This document shows positions 24,901 through 32,448 of a DNA stretch of 64,000 nt, piece by piece. The position numbers and the translations under genes are program-made. This stretch comes from Actinoplanes sp. DH11. Lineage in GTDB: Bacteria; Actinomycetota; Actinomycetes; Mycobacteriales; Micromonosporaceae. The stretch's first letter is position 1, and every line of letters begins with the position of its first letter. Where the stretch lies: the NCBI RefSeq assembly GCF_020873875.1, contig NZ_JAHWGU010000003.1, positions 62,001 through 126,000 of the forward strand. The letters run 5' to 3'. The notes beneath the pieces were generated by a model that did not search any database, was not told the DNA's origin, and worked only from the letters and a program-made list of their open reading frames with translations.

Positions 24901-27390
24901 AAGCGGGTCACCAGGTACGGCTACGACGACGCCGACCAGCTCAAGACCGTGCTCGCGCCGGACGCCACCGGCGGGCAGGCGACCAGCTACAGCTACGACG
25001 CCAACGGCGCGGTCACCGAGGTGCGTGACCCGCTGCAGCACACCCGCACGGCGTTCTACGACAAGGCCGGCCGGGTGATCGCCACCACCGACGCGCTGGG
25101 CCGTTACCGCGAGCATGTCTACGACGCCGAGGGCCACGTCGTCGAGACCGTCATCGCCCGTACCGTGGCCGACCCGCGCAACCCGGGCCGCGACCCCGAG
25201 CGCGACAAGCACACGATCACCGACACCTACGACACCCTGGGCCGGCGCACCCAGACCAAGCTCGGCACCACCGGTCCGGTCTACACCTTCGGCTACAACG
25301 CCAAGGACGAGCTGACCAGCGCCAACGACCCGGCCGGCAGCCAGTCCTACGCGTACGACACCAATGGCCGGGTCGAGCAGATCAAGCGCGGCGACCGGGT
25401 CTTCGACTACGGCTACGACGGCAACGGCAACGTCACCTCCCGGACCTTCCCGGACGGCACCGCGATCACCGCCGACTACGACGCCGACAACCGGATCAAG
25501 GAATTGACCGCCGCCGGCGACAGCTGGACCTTCAGTTACGACCCGGCCGGTCGCCGCACCTCGGTCGATCTGCCCGCAGACGGCCTGGTCGAGCGGCTCG
25601 ACTATGACCGGGCCGGCCGCCTCACCGGCATCGAGACCGGCACAGTCGGCAAGTACGCCCTGGATCTCGACCCGGTCGGCAACCCCAAGAAGATCACCAC
25701 CACCCGCGGCGGGATCAGCGAGCAGGTCGCCTACCGCCACGACCCGGCCGACCGGCTCACCGATGCCTGCTACGGAACGGCCAGCTGCGACAGCGCCGGC
25801 ACCGGAAAGATCTCTTACACATACGACTTGGTCGGCAACCGCAAGAGCCAGACCCGCAGCGGCGCGGCCGGCAACAGCGCGACCACCTACCGCTACGACG
25901 ACGTCGATCAGCTCATCTCGGAGACCACGACCGGGGCCAGCGCCGGCACCAAAGCCTACAAGTACGACTCCGAGGGCAACCGCACCGACGACGGCGCCGA
26001 CCGGTACGAGTACCACCTCGACCACACGCTGCTGTCGGCCACCGTCGGCGGGCAGAAGACCACGTACGCCTACAGCGCGACCGGCCAGCGGCTGACCGCG
26101 ACCACCGGCGCGTCCACCCGCACCTGGGACTGGGACCTGAACGGCAGCCTACCGCAGATCGCGGTCGACTCCGCCGGCTCCGATGCGCGGACGTTCGTGC
26201 ACAACGTCACCGGCGAACCGCTGGCTCTGCGCGACGGCGGTGCGGCCAGCATCTACGTCCATGACTGGCTCGGCGGCACCAGCGCCCTGGTCTCCGGCAA
26301 CGGCGGTGTGCAGGCCGTCTACGACTACGACCCGTACGGTCTGCCGCGTACCTCACCCACCGAGGCCGGGGTCGACATCACCGCGACCGACGCCGCGACC
26401 GCGAACCCGCTGAAGTTCACCGGCCAATACCAGGACGCCACGGCCGGCGGCGACTACTTCATGCGGGCCCGCATGTACGACCCGGGCACTGGTTCCTTCA
26501 CCGGCGTCGACCCGGTCAAGGCCGGCATCGGTGAACCCGCGATGTCGCCGTACGCCTACGTCGACGGACAGGTCCTGCTCTCCGTCGACCCGACCGGCGA
26601 ATCTCTCACCGACTGGCTCTCCGACGCCGGCGACAAGATCAGCGAGGCGCTGGACAAGAGCGAGGAGGTCGAGGAAGACATCCAATCCGAGGCCACCGAG
26701 TGGACCGAGGAGATCGTCACCGGCGCGCTGAAGACGTACGAAAACCTCGACGACGCGTCCGCGACCAGCGTCGGCACTCCCAAGTCCAAGAAGAAGGCCG
26801 CGCAGAACGACCTCAAGCAGGCTTACCAGCCGAAAAACATCATCAACGGTTTCAAGGCCGGCTATGAGGAGGACTCGGGCAACCCGGTCCGTCAAGTCAC
26901 CCGCGGCGTGCTCGACGTCGGCAGCATGCTCGTCGGCGGTGCCAGTGCTGTCAAAGCCGCCCGGGGCGGCGCCACGAAAGCACCGCGGGCCACCAGCGGC
27001 GCAGAGAATGTCAACGCGGCCGTCGGCCTGAGAAACAGCCTGACCACCGCTCAGGCCGCGAACCCGCTGATGGATTCGCTGCGCGCCACCGGGCGGCTGC
27101 CGTCGAACTATGTGACCAAGACGCAGGCGCAAGCGGCGGGCTGGGAGCCGGGCAAGGCGTTGGGGAACAAGGTCCCGGGAGGACAGATCGGCGGCGACCC
27201 GTTCCGGAACACGACAGGTGTGGTGCCGGCCGCGCCCGGGCGCAGCTGGTTCGAGGCCGATGTCGGCCTGGTCGGGAACATGTCGCGCGCCAAGCAGCCG
27301 GGGACGCGCCTCGTCTATTCTGACGACGGCCTCGCGTATGTGACTTACAACCACTACGAAACCGTCTACCAGCTGCCGAACTGGAAGTAG
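21958..27390 (+). CDS. secreted RHS/YD-repeat polymorphic toxin with barnase-like C-terminus
   Basis: A 1810-residue protein. The ATG at 21958 is preferred over one 30 bases upstream because GGGGGGA lies 8 bases before it and a clean signal peptide follows (SWRRRGLALAAAVLVALAP... with AA cleavage near residue 35). Residues about 265-400 look like a DUF6531 entry domain, then tens of YD repeats (YDxxGR type) to about 1440. The RHS core end reads YDPYGLPRTSPTEAG and later GGDYFMRARMYDPGTGSF (about 1495-1512). The last 95 residues align with barnase: SNYVTKTQAQAAGW, GGQIGGDPFRNTTG, RSWFEADVGL (catalytic Glu), TRLVYSDDGLAYVTYNHYET (Arg and His). The shell would protect and deliver an RNase to rival cells. 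The downstream gene is its inhibitor. Confidence 0.93.
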   Translation: MPEDHFTLPRSWRRRGLALAAAVLVALAPVPVRAAPAVAAAPGTPPAPQGPGSPERPLPVSALPNKGLPVGERPPVEPPSTEAAGMARKLTATQFAAAGAPAKRARQVVGRAAESAVRGADALVLRSGYATGDTSLVVYFSLADTAITSWSATVYDAASQRAQESVTLGKGDLPVCGSPRQFCRGFGGAEGWALDAGHDYFVKITVSYPDGSTQTSASSNNARPRTLGETPAIPAAQAAGCACANALGRSTSGQQVRGRGVNTGTGAFTRIESDLGMASFAVPFQLGRVYSSANTSSGLFGNGWASTLDLKVTATDTGATVRAEDGAQADYKRSDDGSYRRPAGVRSDLKKTEAGWELTTPEQVTHRFDGSGRYLSAKNKRGHGFTLNYTGSALMSVTDAAGRKVAIEYRQDLGFVTKVTLPDGRFTNYDYEGGRLRSFQSAINQTTQYRYDNGRLREVINSRGLAEVTNTYDATTGRVSEQRDINGKVTTVEWDAGKQEAKVTDPDGVVNFDGYAGNLVKYTQNGNGDTSSQRYDAQANPNLNVDGNNNQRESTFDGAGNMASSKAPEPFGFTEKAEFTPGNKPKTYTDGNGVTWTAEYNDFHEMTKRTNGEGRSYTYEYDGRGLRTSMTDPRDKTSRYEYDSAGNLTAEITPTGRRTEYTYDSAGRLKTVIDPRGTASGANRAAFTTAYSYDNEDRQTLVQQPGKGKPWETRYDEGGRTKTVVDPLSRATIYDYDRADRLETVRSPRGDVTTYAYTAAGRLQSQSNGEGDKTSYAYSKKGLLEKLVTARGNEPGADPAQYTWTFHYDGNGNPVRRTHPNPGGGEVSRDTGWDELDRAVTDTDPLGAQSSASYDNNSNVTSIDDPAKARTGFTYDKNNRPTDVTDSQQGKTHTDYDAAGNPEKITSATGGVTSFAYDGDNRRTSQVEPRGNAEGANADDYRTRFGYDRAGNLTSTTDPLGNVTEASYDAINRVTTRTDANKRVTRYGYDDADQLKTVLAPDATGGQATSYSYDANGAVTEVRDPLQHTRTAFYDKAGRVIATTDALGRYREHVYDAEGHVVETVIARTVADPRNPGRDPERDKHTITDTYDTLGRRTQTKLGTTGPVYTFGYNAKDELTSANDPAGSQSYAYDTNGRVEQIKRGDRVFDYGYDGNGNVTSRTFPDGTAITADYDADNRIKELTAAGDSWTFSYDPAGRRTSVDLPADGLVERLDYDRAGRLTGIETGTVGKYALDLDPVGNPKKITTTRGGISEQVAYRHDPADRLTDACYGTASCDSAGTGKISYTYDLVGNRKSQTRSGAAGNSATTYRYDDVDQLISETTTGASAGTKAYKYDSEGNRTDDGADRYEYHLDHTLLSATVGGQKTTYAYSATGQRLTATTGASTRTWDWDLNGSLPQIAVDSAGSDARTFVHNVTGEPLALRDGGAASIYVHDWLGGTSALVSGNGGVQAVYDYDPYGLPRTSPTEAGVDITATDAATANPLKFTGQYQDATAGGDYFMRARMYDPGTGSFTGVDPVKAGIGEPAMSPYAYVDGQVLLSVDPTGESLTDWLSDAGDKISEALDKSEEVEEDIQSEATEWTEEIVTGALKTYENLDDASATSVGTPKSKKKAAQNDLKQAYQPKNIINGFKAGYEEDSGNPVRQVTRGVLDVGSMLVGGASAVKAARGGATKAPRATSGAENVNAAVGLRNSLTTAQAANPLMDSLRATGRLPSNYVTKTQAQAAGWEPGKALGNKVPGGQIGGDPFRNTTGVVPAAPGRSWFEADVGLVGNMSRAKQPGTRLVYSDDGLAYVTYNHYETVYQLPNWK

Positions 27391-27392
27391 CG

Positions 27393-27689
27393 ATGACGAC
27401 TGTCGTGCTTCGTGGTCGAGAGATCGCCTCCGAGTTGGACCTGCACCGGGCACTTGCGGCCGCTCTCGACTTCGGTCCCTACTACGGGAAGAACCTGGAC
27501 GCGCTCTGGGATCGCCTCACCACCGATGTCGAACGACCGGTCCACCTCGTCTGGCAGGAGTCGTCAGAGAGCCGGCGCCAGCTCGGTGACGAACTCTTCG
27601 ACAAGATCGTGGCGCTGCTGCGCGACGTGGCGGCGAGTGATGTCACCGCCGGCTATGCCGAGCGGTTCACCGTGGAGATTCTCGGATAG
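27393..27689 (+). CDS. barstar-family RNase inhibitor (immunity protein)
   Basis: A 98-residue protein starting two bases after the RHS stop codon. It carries the barstar core: LHRALAAALDFGPYYGKNLD and ALWDRLTTDVERPVHLVW. This corresponds to the barnase-binding helix and loop that include Asp35 and Asp39 of barstar. It should bind and block the barnase-like tip of the RHS protein in the producer's cytoplasm. A strong hairpin follows at once, so toxin and immunity form one transcription unit. Length and motif both fit a functional inhibitor. Confidence 0.93.
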   Translation: MTTVVLRGREIASELDLHRALAAALDFGPYYGKNLDALWDRLTTDVERPVHLVWQESSESRRQLGDELFDKIVALLRDVAASDVTAGYAERFTVEILG

Positions 27690-27693
27690 AGCG

Positions 27694-27725
27694 GGTGCCG
27701 GGAGGGGAAACCGCCTCCCGGCGCC
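27694..27725 (+). terminator. terminator hairpin after the barstar gene
   Basis: GGTGCCGGGAGG (27694-27705) pairs with CCTCCCGGCGCC (27714-27725) over 12 positions with one G-T pair and an eight-base loop, starting five bases after the stop codon. Confidence 0.7.
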
Positions 27726-27797
27726 CACCACCCGTTCCGGAACGACAACAAGGGCATCTGGACCGACGCCGCCGACCTGACGCCCGGCGACGTGCTA
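27723..27797 (+). pseudogene. orphan Hint-domain scrap from a displaced toxin cassette
   Basis: The frame reads AHHPFRNDNKGIWTDAADLT then PGDVL. This is the conserved end of the Hint/intein-like pretoxin domain common in polymorphic toxins ('t..HPF......~W~.A.dL..GD.L'). Nothing before or after it in the frame is toxin-like. It overlaps the barstar terminator, so it is a remnant, probably of an older C-terminal cassette. Confidence 0.55.
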
Positions 27798-27951
27798 CCG
27801 ACCGCCGCATCGGCTGGGTCATCGTTGTTGGTGCCGGCGCGTCCCGGCTTGGCGGCGGTGTCCTCCACGGTGATGCGCGCCTTTCGCGCCTGATCGGGTT
27901 CATCTGGCCAGGAGCACGCGCTTGGCCCTTCCCAGAGGATCACTGCGTGGG

Positions 27952-28548
27952 TCAATCGGGGCGCCGTTCGCCGCCCGCCTCGCTCAGGCCGTCGACGAGC
28001 ATCTCCGCCTCGTCCGCCGAGATGGTCATCGTGGTGCTGAGCAGTTCGACCGCCTGCTCGCGCTGCCCGGCTTCCACGAGGGCCGCGATCCGCAGCCAGG
28101 CGAACGCGTCGGCCATCGCGTCGCTGTTCCCGCCGGGCGCCGCCAGCCACCCGTCCGGCGGGGCAGTGCCGTCCTGAGCCGGCTGACCCACCGCCGTGAC
28201 ATCCGGAACTCCCGCGCCGGGGGACACCGCAGCCGGGGCGGACGCATCGGAGGTCAGCGCGTCAGACGTGGCTTCCGCGCGGGAAGCGTCAGGGGCGGGA
28301 GCGCGGGAGGCGGCTTCGTGAACGCGGGCGTCAGCGATCCGGGTGGCCTCGTCCCGCAGGCGAGTGTCCGCGTCCCGGGGCGTTGCGGCGGCGGTCCGCG
28401 CCTGTAACTCGCGGACCTGATTGCCCAGCAGGTCCTGGCGGCCGCCGCGGCGGCGCAGGGTCATCGTGATGACCGCAATGAGCGAGGTCGCGACGAAGAA
28501 ACCCACCACCAACTCCAGCAGGCTCGCGTCGGTGCCACCGGGGCTCAT
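27952..28548 (-). CDS. membrane-anchored hypothetical protein
   Basis: A 198-residue protein. An N-terminal membrane helix (LLELVVGFFVATSLIAVITM, residues about 10-30) is followed by a basic turn and a coiled-coil-prone, alanine-rich low-complexity segment (about 45-120). A C-terminal helical domain (about 145-198) reads like a short repeat-type regulatory module ending 'LVDGLSEAGGERRPD'. No family was recognised. It may be preceded in the same transcript by a 33-codon frame. It is convergent with the toxin locus and divergent from the Nudix gene. Confidence 0.7.
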   Translation of the reverse strand: MSPGGTDASLLELVVGFFVATSLIAVITMTLRRRGGRQDLLGNQVRELQARTAAATPRDADTRLRDEATRIADARVHEAASRAPAPDASRAEATSDALTSDASAPAAVSPGAGVPDVTAVGQPAQDGTAPPDGWLAAPGGNSDAMADAFAWLRIAALVEAGQREQAVELLSTTMTISADEAEMLVDGLSEAGGERRPD

Positions 28549-28552
28549 GAGC

Positions 28553-28654
28553 TCAGCCGAGCTCTGCCGGGACGGTGGCGGCGGGGAGGTTGACGCGGTG
28601 CGCGGTCCAGAAGAGGTACGCCACTGCCGAGATCGTTGCGTTCGCCCGCCACAT
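28553..28654 (-). CDS. possible 33-residue peptide
   Basis: A short frame from ATG (MWRANATISAVAYLFWTAHR...) ends four bases before the start of the membrane-anchored protein on the same strand. It has a hydrophobic middle but no clear ribosome-binding site. Coding is uncertain. Confidence 0.25.
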   Translation of the reverse strand: MWRANATISAVAYLFWTAHRVNLPAATVPAELG

Positions 28655-28772
28655 GTGCGGAATCGTAGTGCCGGAGAACCACCCGGCCGGCCCGGCGTCA
28701 GAAGACAACCGCGTTACCCTGCTCCTCGCGTCGATCGATGTGTCACGGCGCGTACCGGGTCAGGAGTCCGCC

Positions 28773-29276
28773 ATGTCGCCGCACCTTCGCGCCTCCGTCC
28801 GCGCGATTATTCTCGACGAGAACGACCACGTCCTGCTGTGCCGGTTCGTCGGCCCGCACCCGGCGGTCCTGGCCGGAGCGCCGGCCGTGTGGGCCGCCCC
28901 CGGTGGCGGCGTCGAGCCGGGGGAGGACGGCCCGTCCGCGCTGCGCCGGGAGTTGCGGGAGGAGACCGGCCTGGTCGCCGCCGGTGAACTGCCGCATGTC
29001 TGGCGTCAGGTGGTCGTCGCCCCGGATCAAGTGCCCGGCTTCGATGGCATGGTCAACGACTACTTCCTCGTCCGTACCACCCGGTTCGAGCCTCGCGGCG
29101 AGTTCACCGACGACCAGCTTGCCGCCGAGCACCTCGCCGCCTTCCGGTGGTGGCGGCTGCCGGACATCACCGATCACGCCGGGCCCGACCTGTTCTCGCC
29201 GCGTGATTTTGCCGCCCTGCTGACCGACCTGCTCACGTCCGGGACACCCGCCGAACCGGTCACCCTCGGCTGGTGA
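28773..29276 (+). CDS. Nudix hydrolase
   Basis: A 167-residue protein from an ATG with AGGAG 7 bases upstream. The Nudix box is intact: GGGVEPGEDGPSALRRELRE followed by ETGL, matching Gx5Ex7REUxEExGU. It hydrolyses a nucleoside diphosphate linked to another moiety, using Mg2+ held by the box glutamates. Specificity is not visible. The upstream open frame is not coding-like. Its neighbours are unrelated. Confidence 0.9.
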   Translation: MSPHLRASVRAIILDENDHVLLCRFVGPHPAVLAGAPAVWAAPGGGVEPGEDGPSALRRELREETGLVAAGELPHVWRQVVVAPDQVPGFDGMVNDYFLVRTTRFEPRGEFTDDQLAAEHLAAFRWWRLPDITDHAGPDLFSPRDFAALLTDLLTSGTPAEPVTLGW

Positions 29277-29327
29277 AGGCTGGGGACTGCATTGCCGTGT
29301 GGCCGGGCGGCGACGCAGAATGCGGCC

Positions 29328-30089
29328 ATGAACGACTTCGACGTGACCGCCGGGGGAGCAGAACCGGACGCGGCGGATCTGCTGCGGAGCTCGGACGTGA
29401 TGGTTCGCCGGGGTGAAGCCCGACCCGTACCCATGACCGTCTCGGCGCCGGCGGATGCCTGCGAGCTCGTCTGGTACGCCGCCTACGGATCCAACCTGTA
29501 CGCGGCGCGGCTGCGCTACTACCTGGCCGGTGGCCGCCCGCCCGGCGCCCGCCGGGTGTTGCCGGGGTGCCGGGACGCCAGTGAGCCCCTGGCCACGGCG
29601 CCGGTGATGCTGCCGGGCGGCATCTACTTCGCGCTGGAGTCCTCACAGTGGGCCGGCGGCATGGCGATGTACGACCCGCAGCTGCCCGGCACGGTGGCCG
29701 CCCGCGCCTACCTGATGACGGCCGGACAGTTCGCCGACGTGGTCGCCCAGGAGATGTACCGGGAGCCGGGCGTGGACCTCGACGTCCTCGACGATGTCGT
29801 GCGGCACGGCCGGGTGCAGCTCGGCCCCGGCCGGTACGAGACGCTGGTGTGCGCCGGCGCCCGGGACGGTCACCCGATCTTCACGTTCACCGCGCCGTGG
29901 TCGGCTGCCGAGGTGACGCCGAACGCCCCGGCGGCGGCGTACCTGCGGATGCTCGTGGGCGGACTGCACGAATCGCACCGCTGGGACCGCGAGCAGATCG
30001 CGTCCTACCTGCATGCCCGGCCCGGCGTCGCCGGCGCGTGGACGATGGCCGAACTGCTCGCCCTGGCCGACGAGCTGACCGGCACCTGA
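29328..30089 (+). CDS. gamma-glutamylcyclotransferase-like fold protein
   Basis: A 253-residue protein. After a 45-residue leader the sequence ELVWYAAYGSNLYAARLRYY contains the YGSN motif that opens the GGCT/AIG2 fold. A glycine-rich turn and GGIYFALESSQWAGGMAMYD follow, as in that fold, and helices occupy the C-terminal 80 residues. Some database entries for similar actinobacterial proteins carry misleading names such as 'histone deacetylase'. The family's catalytic glutamate cannot be placed securely, so the reaction is unknown. Confidence 0.6.
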   Translation: MNDFDVTAGGAEPDAADLLRSSDVMVRRGEARPVPMTVSAPADACELVWYAAYGSNLYAARLRYYLAGGRPPGARRVLPGCRDASEPLATAPVMLPGGIYFALESSQWAGGMAMYDPQLPGTVAARAYLMTAGQFADVVAQEMYREPGVDLDVLDDVVRHGRVQLGPGRYETLVCAGARDGHPIFTFTAPWSAAEVTPNAPAAAYLRMLVGGLHESHRWDREQIASYLHARPGVAGAWTMAELLALADELTGT

Positions 30090-30225
30090 GGTCGCGCGGG
30101 AGGGCGCGAGCCGTCGTGACGTCGATCGACTGGTCCATGGTGGATACGGTGCGAGCATGGGTTGTACGGGTGCCGGCGCGGTATCAAGGAGACGGCGGTG
30201 ATCGGCTGGCTGTCTGCGGGTCTGG

Positions 30226-30438
30226 CTAATGGCAGAGCAGAAGCAGCTTGAAGCCCGCGCCGCAGGAGACGATCAGGGTAACCGTGACGGCGAGGAGGGC
30301 GCGGGCGACGATCAAGCCGGCCCGCGCTCACCTTCGAAGAAGAAGATCGTCGTCTCCCGAGAAGCGGTAGGTGGAGAGCGCAATGATCAAACCACCAGCG
30401 GTCAACACCCCATAACGCAGGCTCGAGCCGGTTCGCAC
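30226..30438 (-). other. possible small membrane reading frame with an internal TGA
   Basis: A single minus-strand frame of 71 codons encodes two hydrophobic segments (GVLTAGGLIIALSTYRF and IVARALLAVTVTLIVSCGAG), but a TGA at 30330-30328 separates them. It could be two tiny peptides, a decayed two-helix protein, or chance. No ribosome-binding site was found. The rest of 30090-30451 shows nothing else. Confidence 0.2.
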
Positions 30439-30451
30439 AGGGGGAGGCAGG

Positions 30452-30619
30452 GTGGCTCAGCGACCGAGGCGCCGGCGGGGCAGGTGCCCGGTCTGCAAAC
30501 GTGTCGTCGCCGTCCTCCGGCACGGACGGGTTCCGCGGCACGACGGCACCATTCGCGCCTACGCTCCGCCCGAGGAGTGCTCAGGCGGCGGGCGGCCGGC
30601 AGAAGGCGCGGAATCATGA
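30452..30619 (+). CDS. small basic zinc-ribbon-like protein
   Basis: A 55-residue frame from GTG with GGGGGAGG 6 bases upstream. It begins MAQRPRRRRGRCPVCKRVVA and contains a C-x2-C knuckle, a histidine pair (RHGRVPRH) and a further cysteine (EECSGG). This set could hold one zinc ion. The high arginine content suggests nucleic-acid binding. Coding is supported by the strong ribosome-binding site and the motif. Function unknown. Confidence 0.5.
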   Translation: MAQRPRRRRGRCPVCKRVVAVLRHGRVPRHDGTIRAYAPPEECSGGGRPAEGAES

Positions 30620-30675
30620 GGGTGGTTGACGGGCCCGCCGGTCCGCGCGGGCAGCGCACCGATCATGATGGCGGG

Positions 30676-31284
30676 ATGTCCCGGAACCGGCTTGCTGTGA
30701 CGGCCGCGGTCCTGGTCACCGCCGGCGCCGCCGTCATGCTGGTCACCCTTGTCGCGCAGCCGGGGCCCTGGTGGCGCGGATACGTCAGCGAGGTGGGGGT
30801 CGCCGGTCGGCCGTACGCCATGGTCTATCGCTGTGGTCTGCTGCTGCTCGCACTCGGCGTCGCGGTGCTCGGCCAGGCCTCGCGCCGGGCCCGAGTGCTC
30901 CTGCTGGCCGCGGCCGGTTTCGCCGGCACCTCCGGCGCCGTCGCGTGCAGCGATCGATGTCCGCTGCCGCCGTACGAGCCGACGACGCCCGCCGACGTCA
31001 TCCACACCGCCGCGGCGATCCTGGGCATGGTCGTGCTGGCGGCGGCGATGGCGGTGACCTGGTGGGAGGCCACCCGCCCGGCGATCCGGCGGCTCACCGC
31101 GGCCGCGCTGGCGCTGCTCGTGCCGGTGGGTGCGGTGCTGGGCGTGACGATGCTCGTCGTCGGGCGCGGCACCACGGGCGCCGTCCTGGAACGTGTCATG
31201 CTCGCGGTCGCGGTGAGCTGGCTGGTCGGTACCGCCCTGTTGAGCAGGTCCGAAGCTGCGGCAACCGGCACTCCGGACGTATGA
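30676..31284 (+). CDS. DUF998-family membrane protein
   Basis: A 202-residue protein with six hydrophobic segments. The start AVTAAVLVTAGAAVMLVTLV, the 'YVSEVGVAGRPYAMVYRCGL' segment and the 'PTTPADVIHTAAAILGMVVL' segment follow the DUF998 pattern, including the conserved 'yiSelG' and 'HxxxA' positions. DUF998 proteins are integral membrane proteins without an established function. A pair of cysteines (ACSDRC) lies in an external loop. The ATG at 30676 fits the first helix. Confidence 0.75.
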   Translation: MSRNRLAVTAAVLVTAGAAVMLVTLVAQPGPWWRGYVSEVGVAGRPYAMVYRCGLLLLALGVAVLGQASRRARVLLLAAAGFAGTSGAVACSDRCPLPPYEPTTPADVIHTAAAILGMVVLAAAMAVTWWEATRPAIRRLTAAALALLVPVGAVLGVTMLVVGRGTTGAVLERVMLAVAVSWLVGTALLSRSEAAATGTPDV

Positions 31285-31313
31285 CAACACGCCGATCGGT
31301 CCTTGCTGTGCCG

Positions 31314-32339
31314 TCAGCGCTGTGGCCGCGGGTTCGGGCCTGCGGCGGTCTCGGCCAGGAGGGTGAAGCCGTGCCGGTCGACGGCGGCCGACGTAGCGGT
31401 CAGGATCACCACTCCGGCGCCTGCGGCCCGGTCCAGTCCCAGCCATGACCGGAATCCCCCGGTGCCACCGTTGTGCCAGGTCACCGTACGGCCGTTGTGC
31501 TCGAGCGTGATCCAGGCGGCACCGATGCCAACGGCGCGTCCAGCGAACCGGGTGACCGGATCCAGTGCGCTGAGACCAGGAGCCGAACCGTCCAGCAATG
31601 CGGCGGTCAGGCGGGCCATCGCCTCGATGGAGGCGCGAATTCCGCCGGCAGGAGCCACGGCCTCGCCGGTCCAGGGCTGCCGGGCACGTCCGAACCTGCT
31701 CCTGCCGGTCAGCGCGCTGGGTCGCAGCTCTGCGGGAGTCGTCGGAGCGTAGAAGGCATCGAGACCGAGAGGGTCGGTGATGCGTTGGCACACGAGTTGC
31801 CGGTAGCTCACTCCGGCGGCGGTCGCAATGGCGTGACCCAGCAGTTCGAATCCCAGGTTGGAGTAGCGCGCCCGGGGTCTACCGACCCGGACCGACCGCG
31901 CTTGAGCGATCAGCTGGTCCAACCTGTCACCGTAGGGATTGGTTCCGCGCAACCACAGTGCCGCAGTGCGCCGCAATGGCGCGCTCGATGCGGCGAGGCC
32001 AGGCAACCCGGAGTGGTGAGTGCTCACCGACGCCAGTGTCACCCGGGCGGCGGGGCAGTCGCCCAGCGGCAACAGGTCCCCCAGCGCCGTCGACCGATCG
32101 ACCTCACCGCGGGCGAGCGCGTCGGCGTACAGCAAGCCTGTCACGCCTTTCGAGATGGAGCCGATCTCGAAGTCCGCCGCAGGGTCGGCGCCGAGTCCCG
32201 CCACCCGCTGCCCTTGGCGGGAGACGGTGGCGGCCGCGACCACCGGATGCCCGTTCCCCAGAAGGGTTCGCAGTCGCATAGCGAGTGTCTCGTCGCCGTA
32301 TGGGATCGCCGCTCGATCAGATCCTGACAATCGCCGCAT
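31314..32339 (-). CDS. serine hydrolase of the beta-lactamase/DD-peptidase family
   Basis: A 341-residue protein with the three active-site motifs of class C-type serine hydrolases: S-x-x-K as SISK (about residue 62), Y-x-N as YSNLG (about 158), and the H-x-G-type motif HNGGTGG (about 290). It lacks a signal peptide, so it probably acts in the cytoplasm as an esterase or peptidase rather than as a beta-lactamase. The ATG lies six bases after a good -10 element, so the mRNA is likely leaderless. Two palindromic operators cover its promoter. The regulator is not adjacent. Confidence 0.88.
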   Translation of the reverse strand: MRRLSGSDRAAIPYGDETLAMRLRTLLGNGHPVVAAATVSRQGQRVAGLGADPAADFEIGSISKGVTGLLYADALARGEVDRSTALGDLLPLGDCPAARVTLASVSTHHSGLPGLAASSAPLRRTAALWLRGTNPYGDRLDQLIAQARSVRVGRPRARYSNLGFELLGHAIATAAGVSYRQLVCQRITDPLGLDAFYAPTTPAELRPSALTGRSRFGRARQPWTGEAVAPAGGIRASIEAMARLTAALLDGSAPGLSALDPVTRFAGRAVGIGAAWITLEHNGRTVTWHNGGTGGFRSWLGLDRAAGAGVVILTATSAAVDRHGFTLLAETAAGPNPRPQR

Positions 32340-32341
32340 GC

Positions 32342-32386
32342 GTCAACCGTAGTTGACAGTAGCTCGGTTCGTCAACGTGGGTTGAC
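32342..32386 (-). promoter_or_regulatory. promoter with paired GTCAAC-N4-GTTGAC operators
   Basis: Two perfect palindromes, 32342-32357 and 32371-32386, each GTCAAC-N4-GTTGAC, have centres 29 bases apart. On the minus strand the promoter reads TTGACG (32375-32370), an 18-base spacer and TACGGT (32351-32346), then six bases to the ATG. Each operator overlaps one promoter element. A dimeric repressor, perhaps TetR- or MarR-type, is expected. Confidence 0.6.
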
Positions 32387-32448
32387 ACGAACCGCCCGCG
32401 AGTGAGTCAGCGCGCGCCCGCCGGCCGGAAAGCAATGCTTTCGTATCC

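Noticed and set aside
24196..26025. A 609-codon minus-strand frame inside the RHS gene
   Set aside because: It is the repetitive mirror of the YD repeats, made almost only of V, G, A, D and R; no start signal.
31841..31856. GTTCGAATCC, a tRNA T-loop-like sequence
   Set aside because: It lies inside the serine hydrolase gene (encoding part of the YSNLGFELLGHA region) and no acceptor or anticodon stems flank it.
32428..32442. GAAAGCA-A-TGCTTTC palindrome downstream of the nitroreductase stop
   Set aside because: It could be a weak terminator or operator, but the stem is short, AT-rich and without a clear partner, so it was not listed as a feature.
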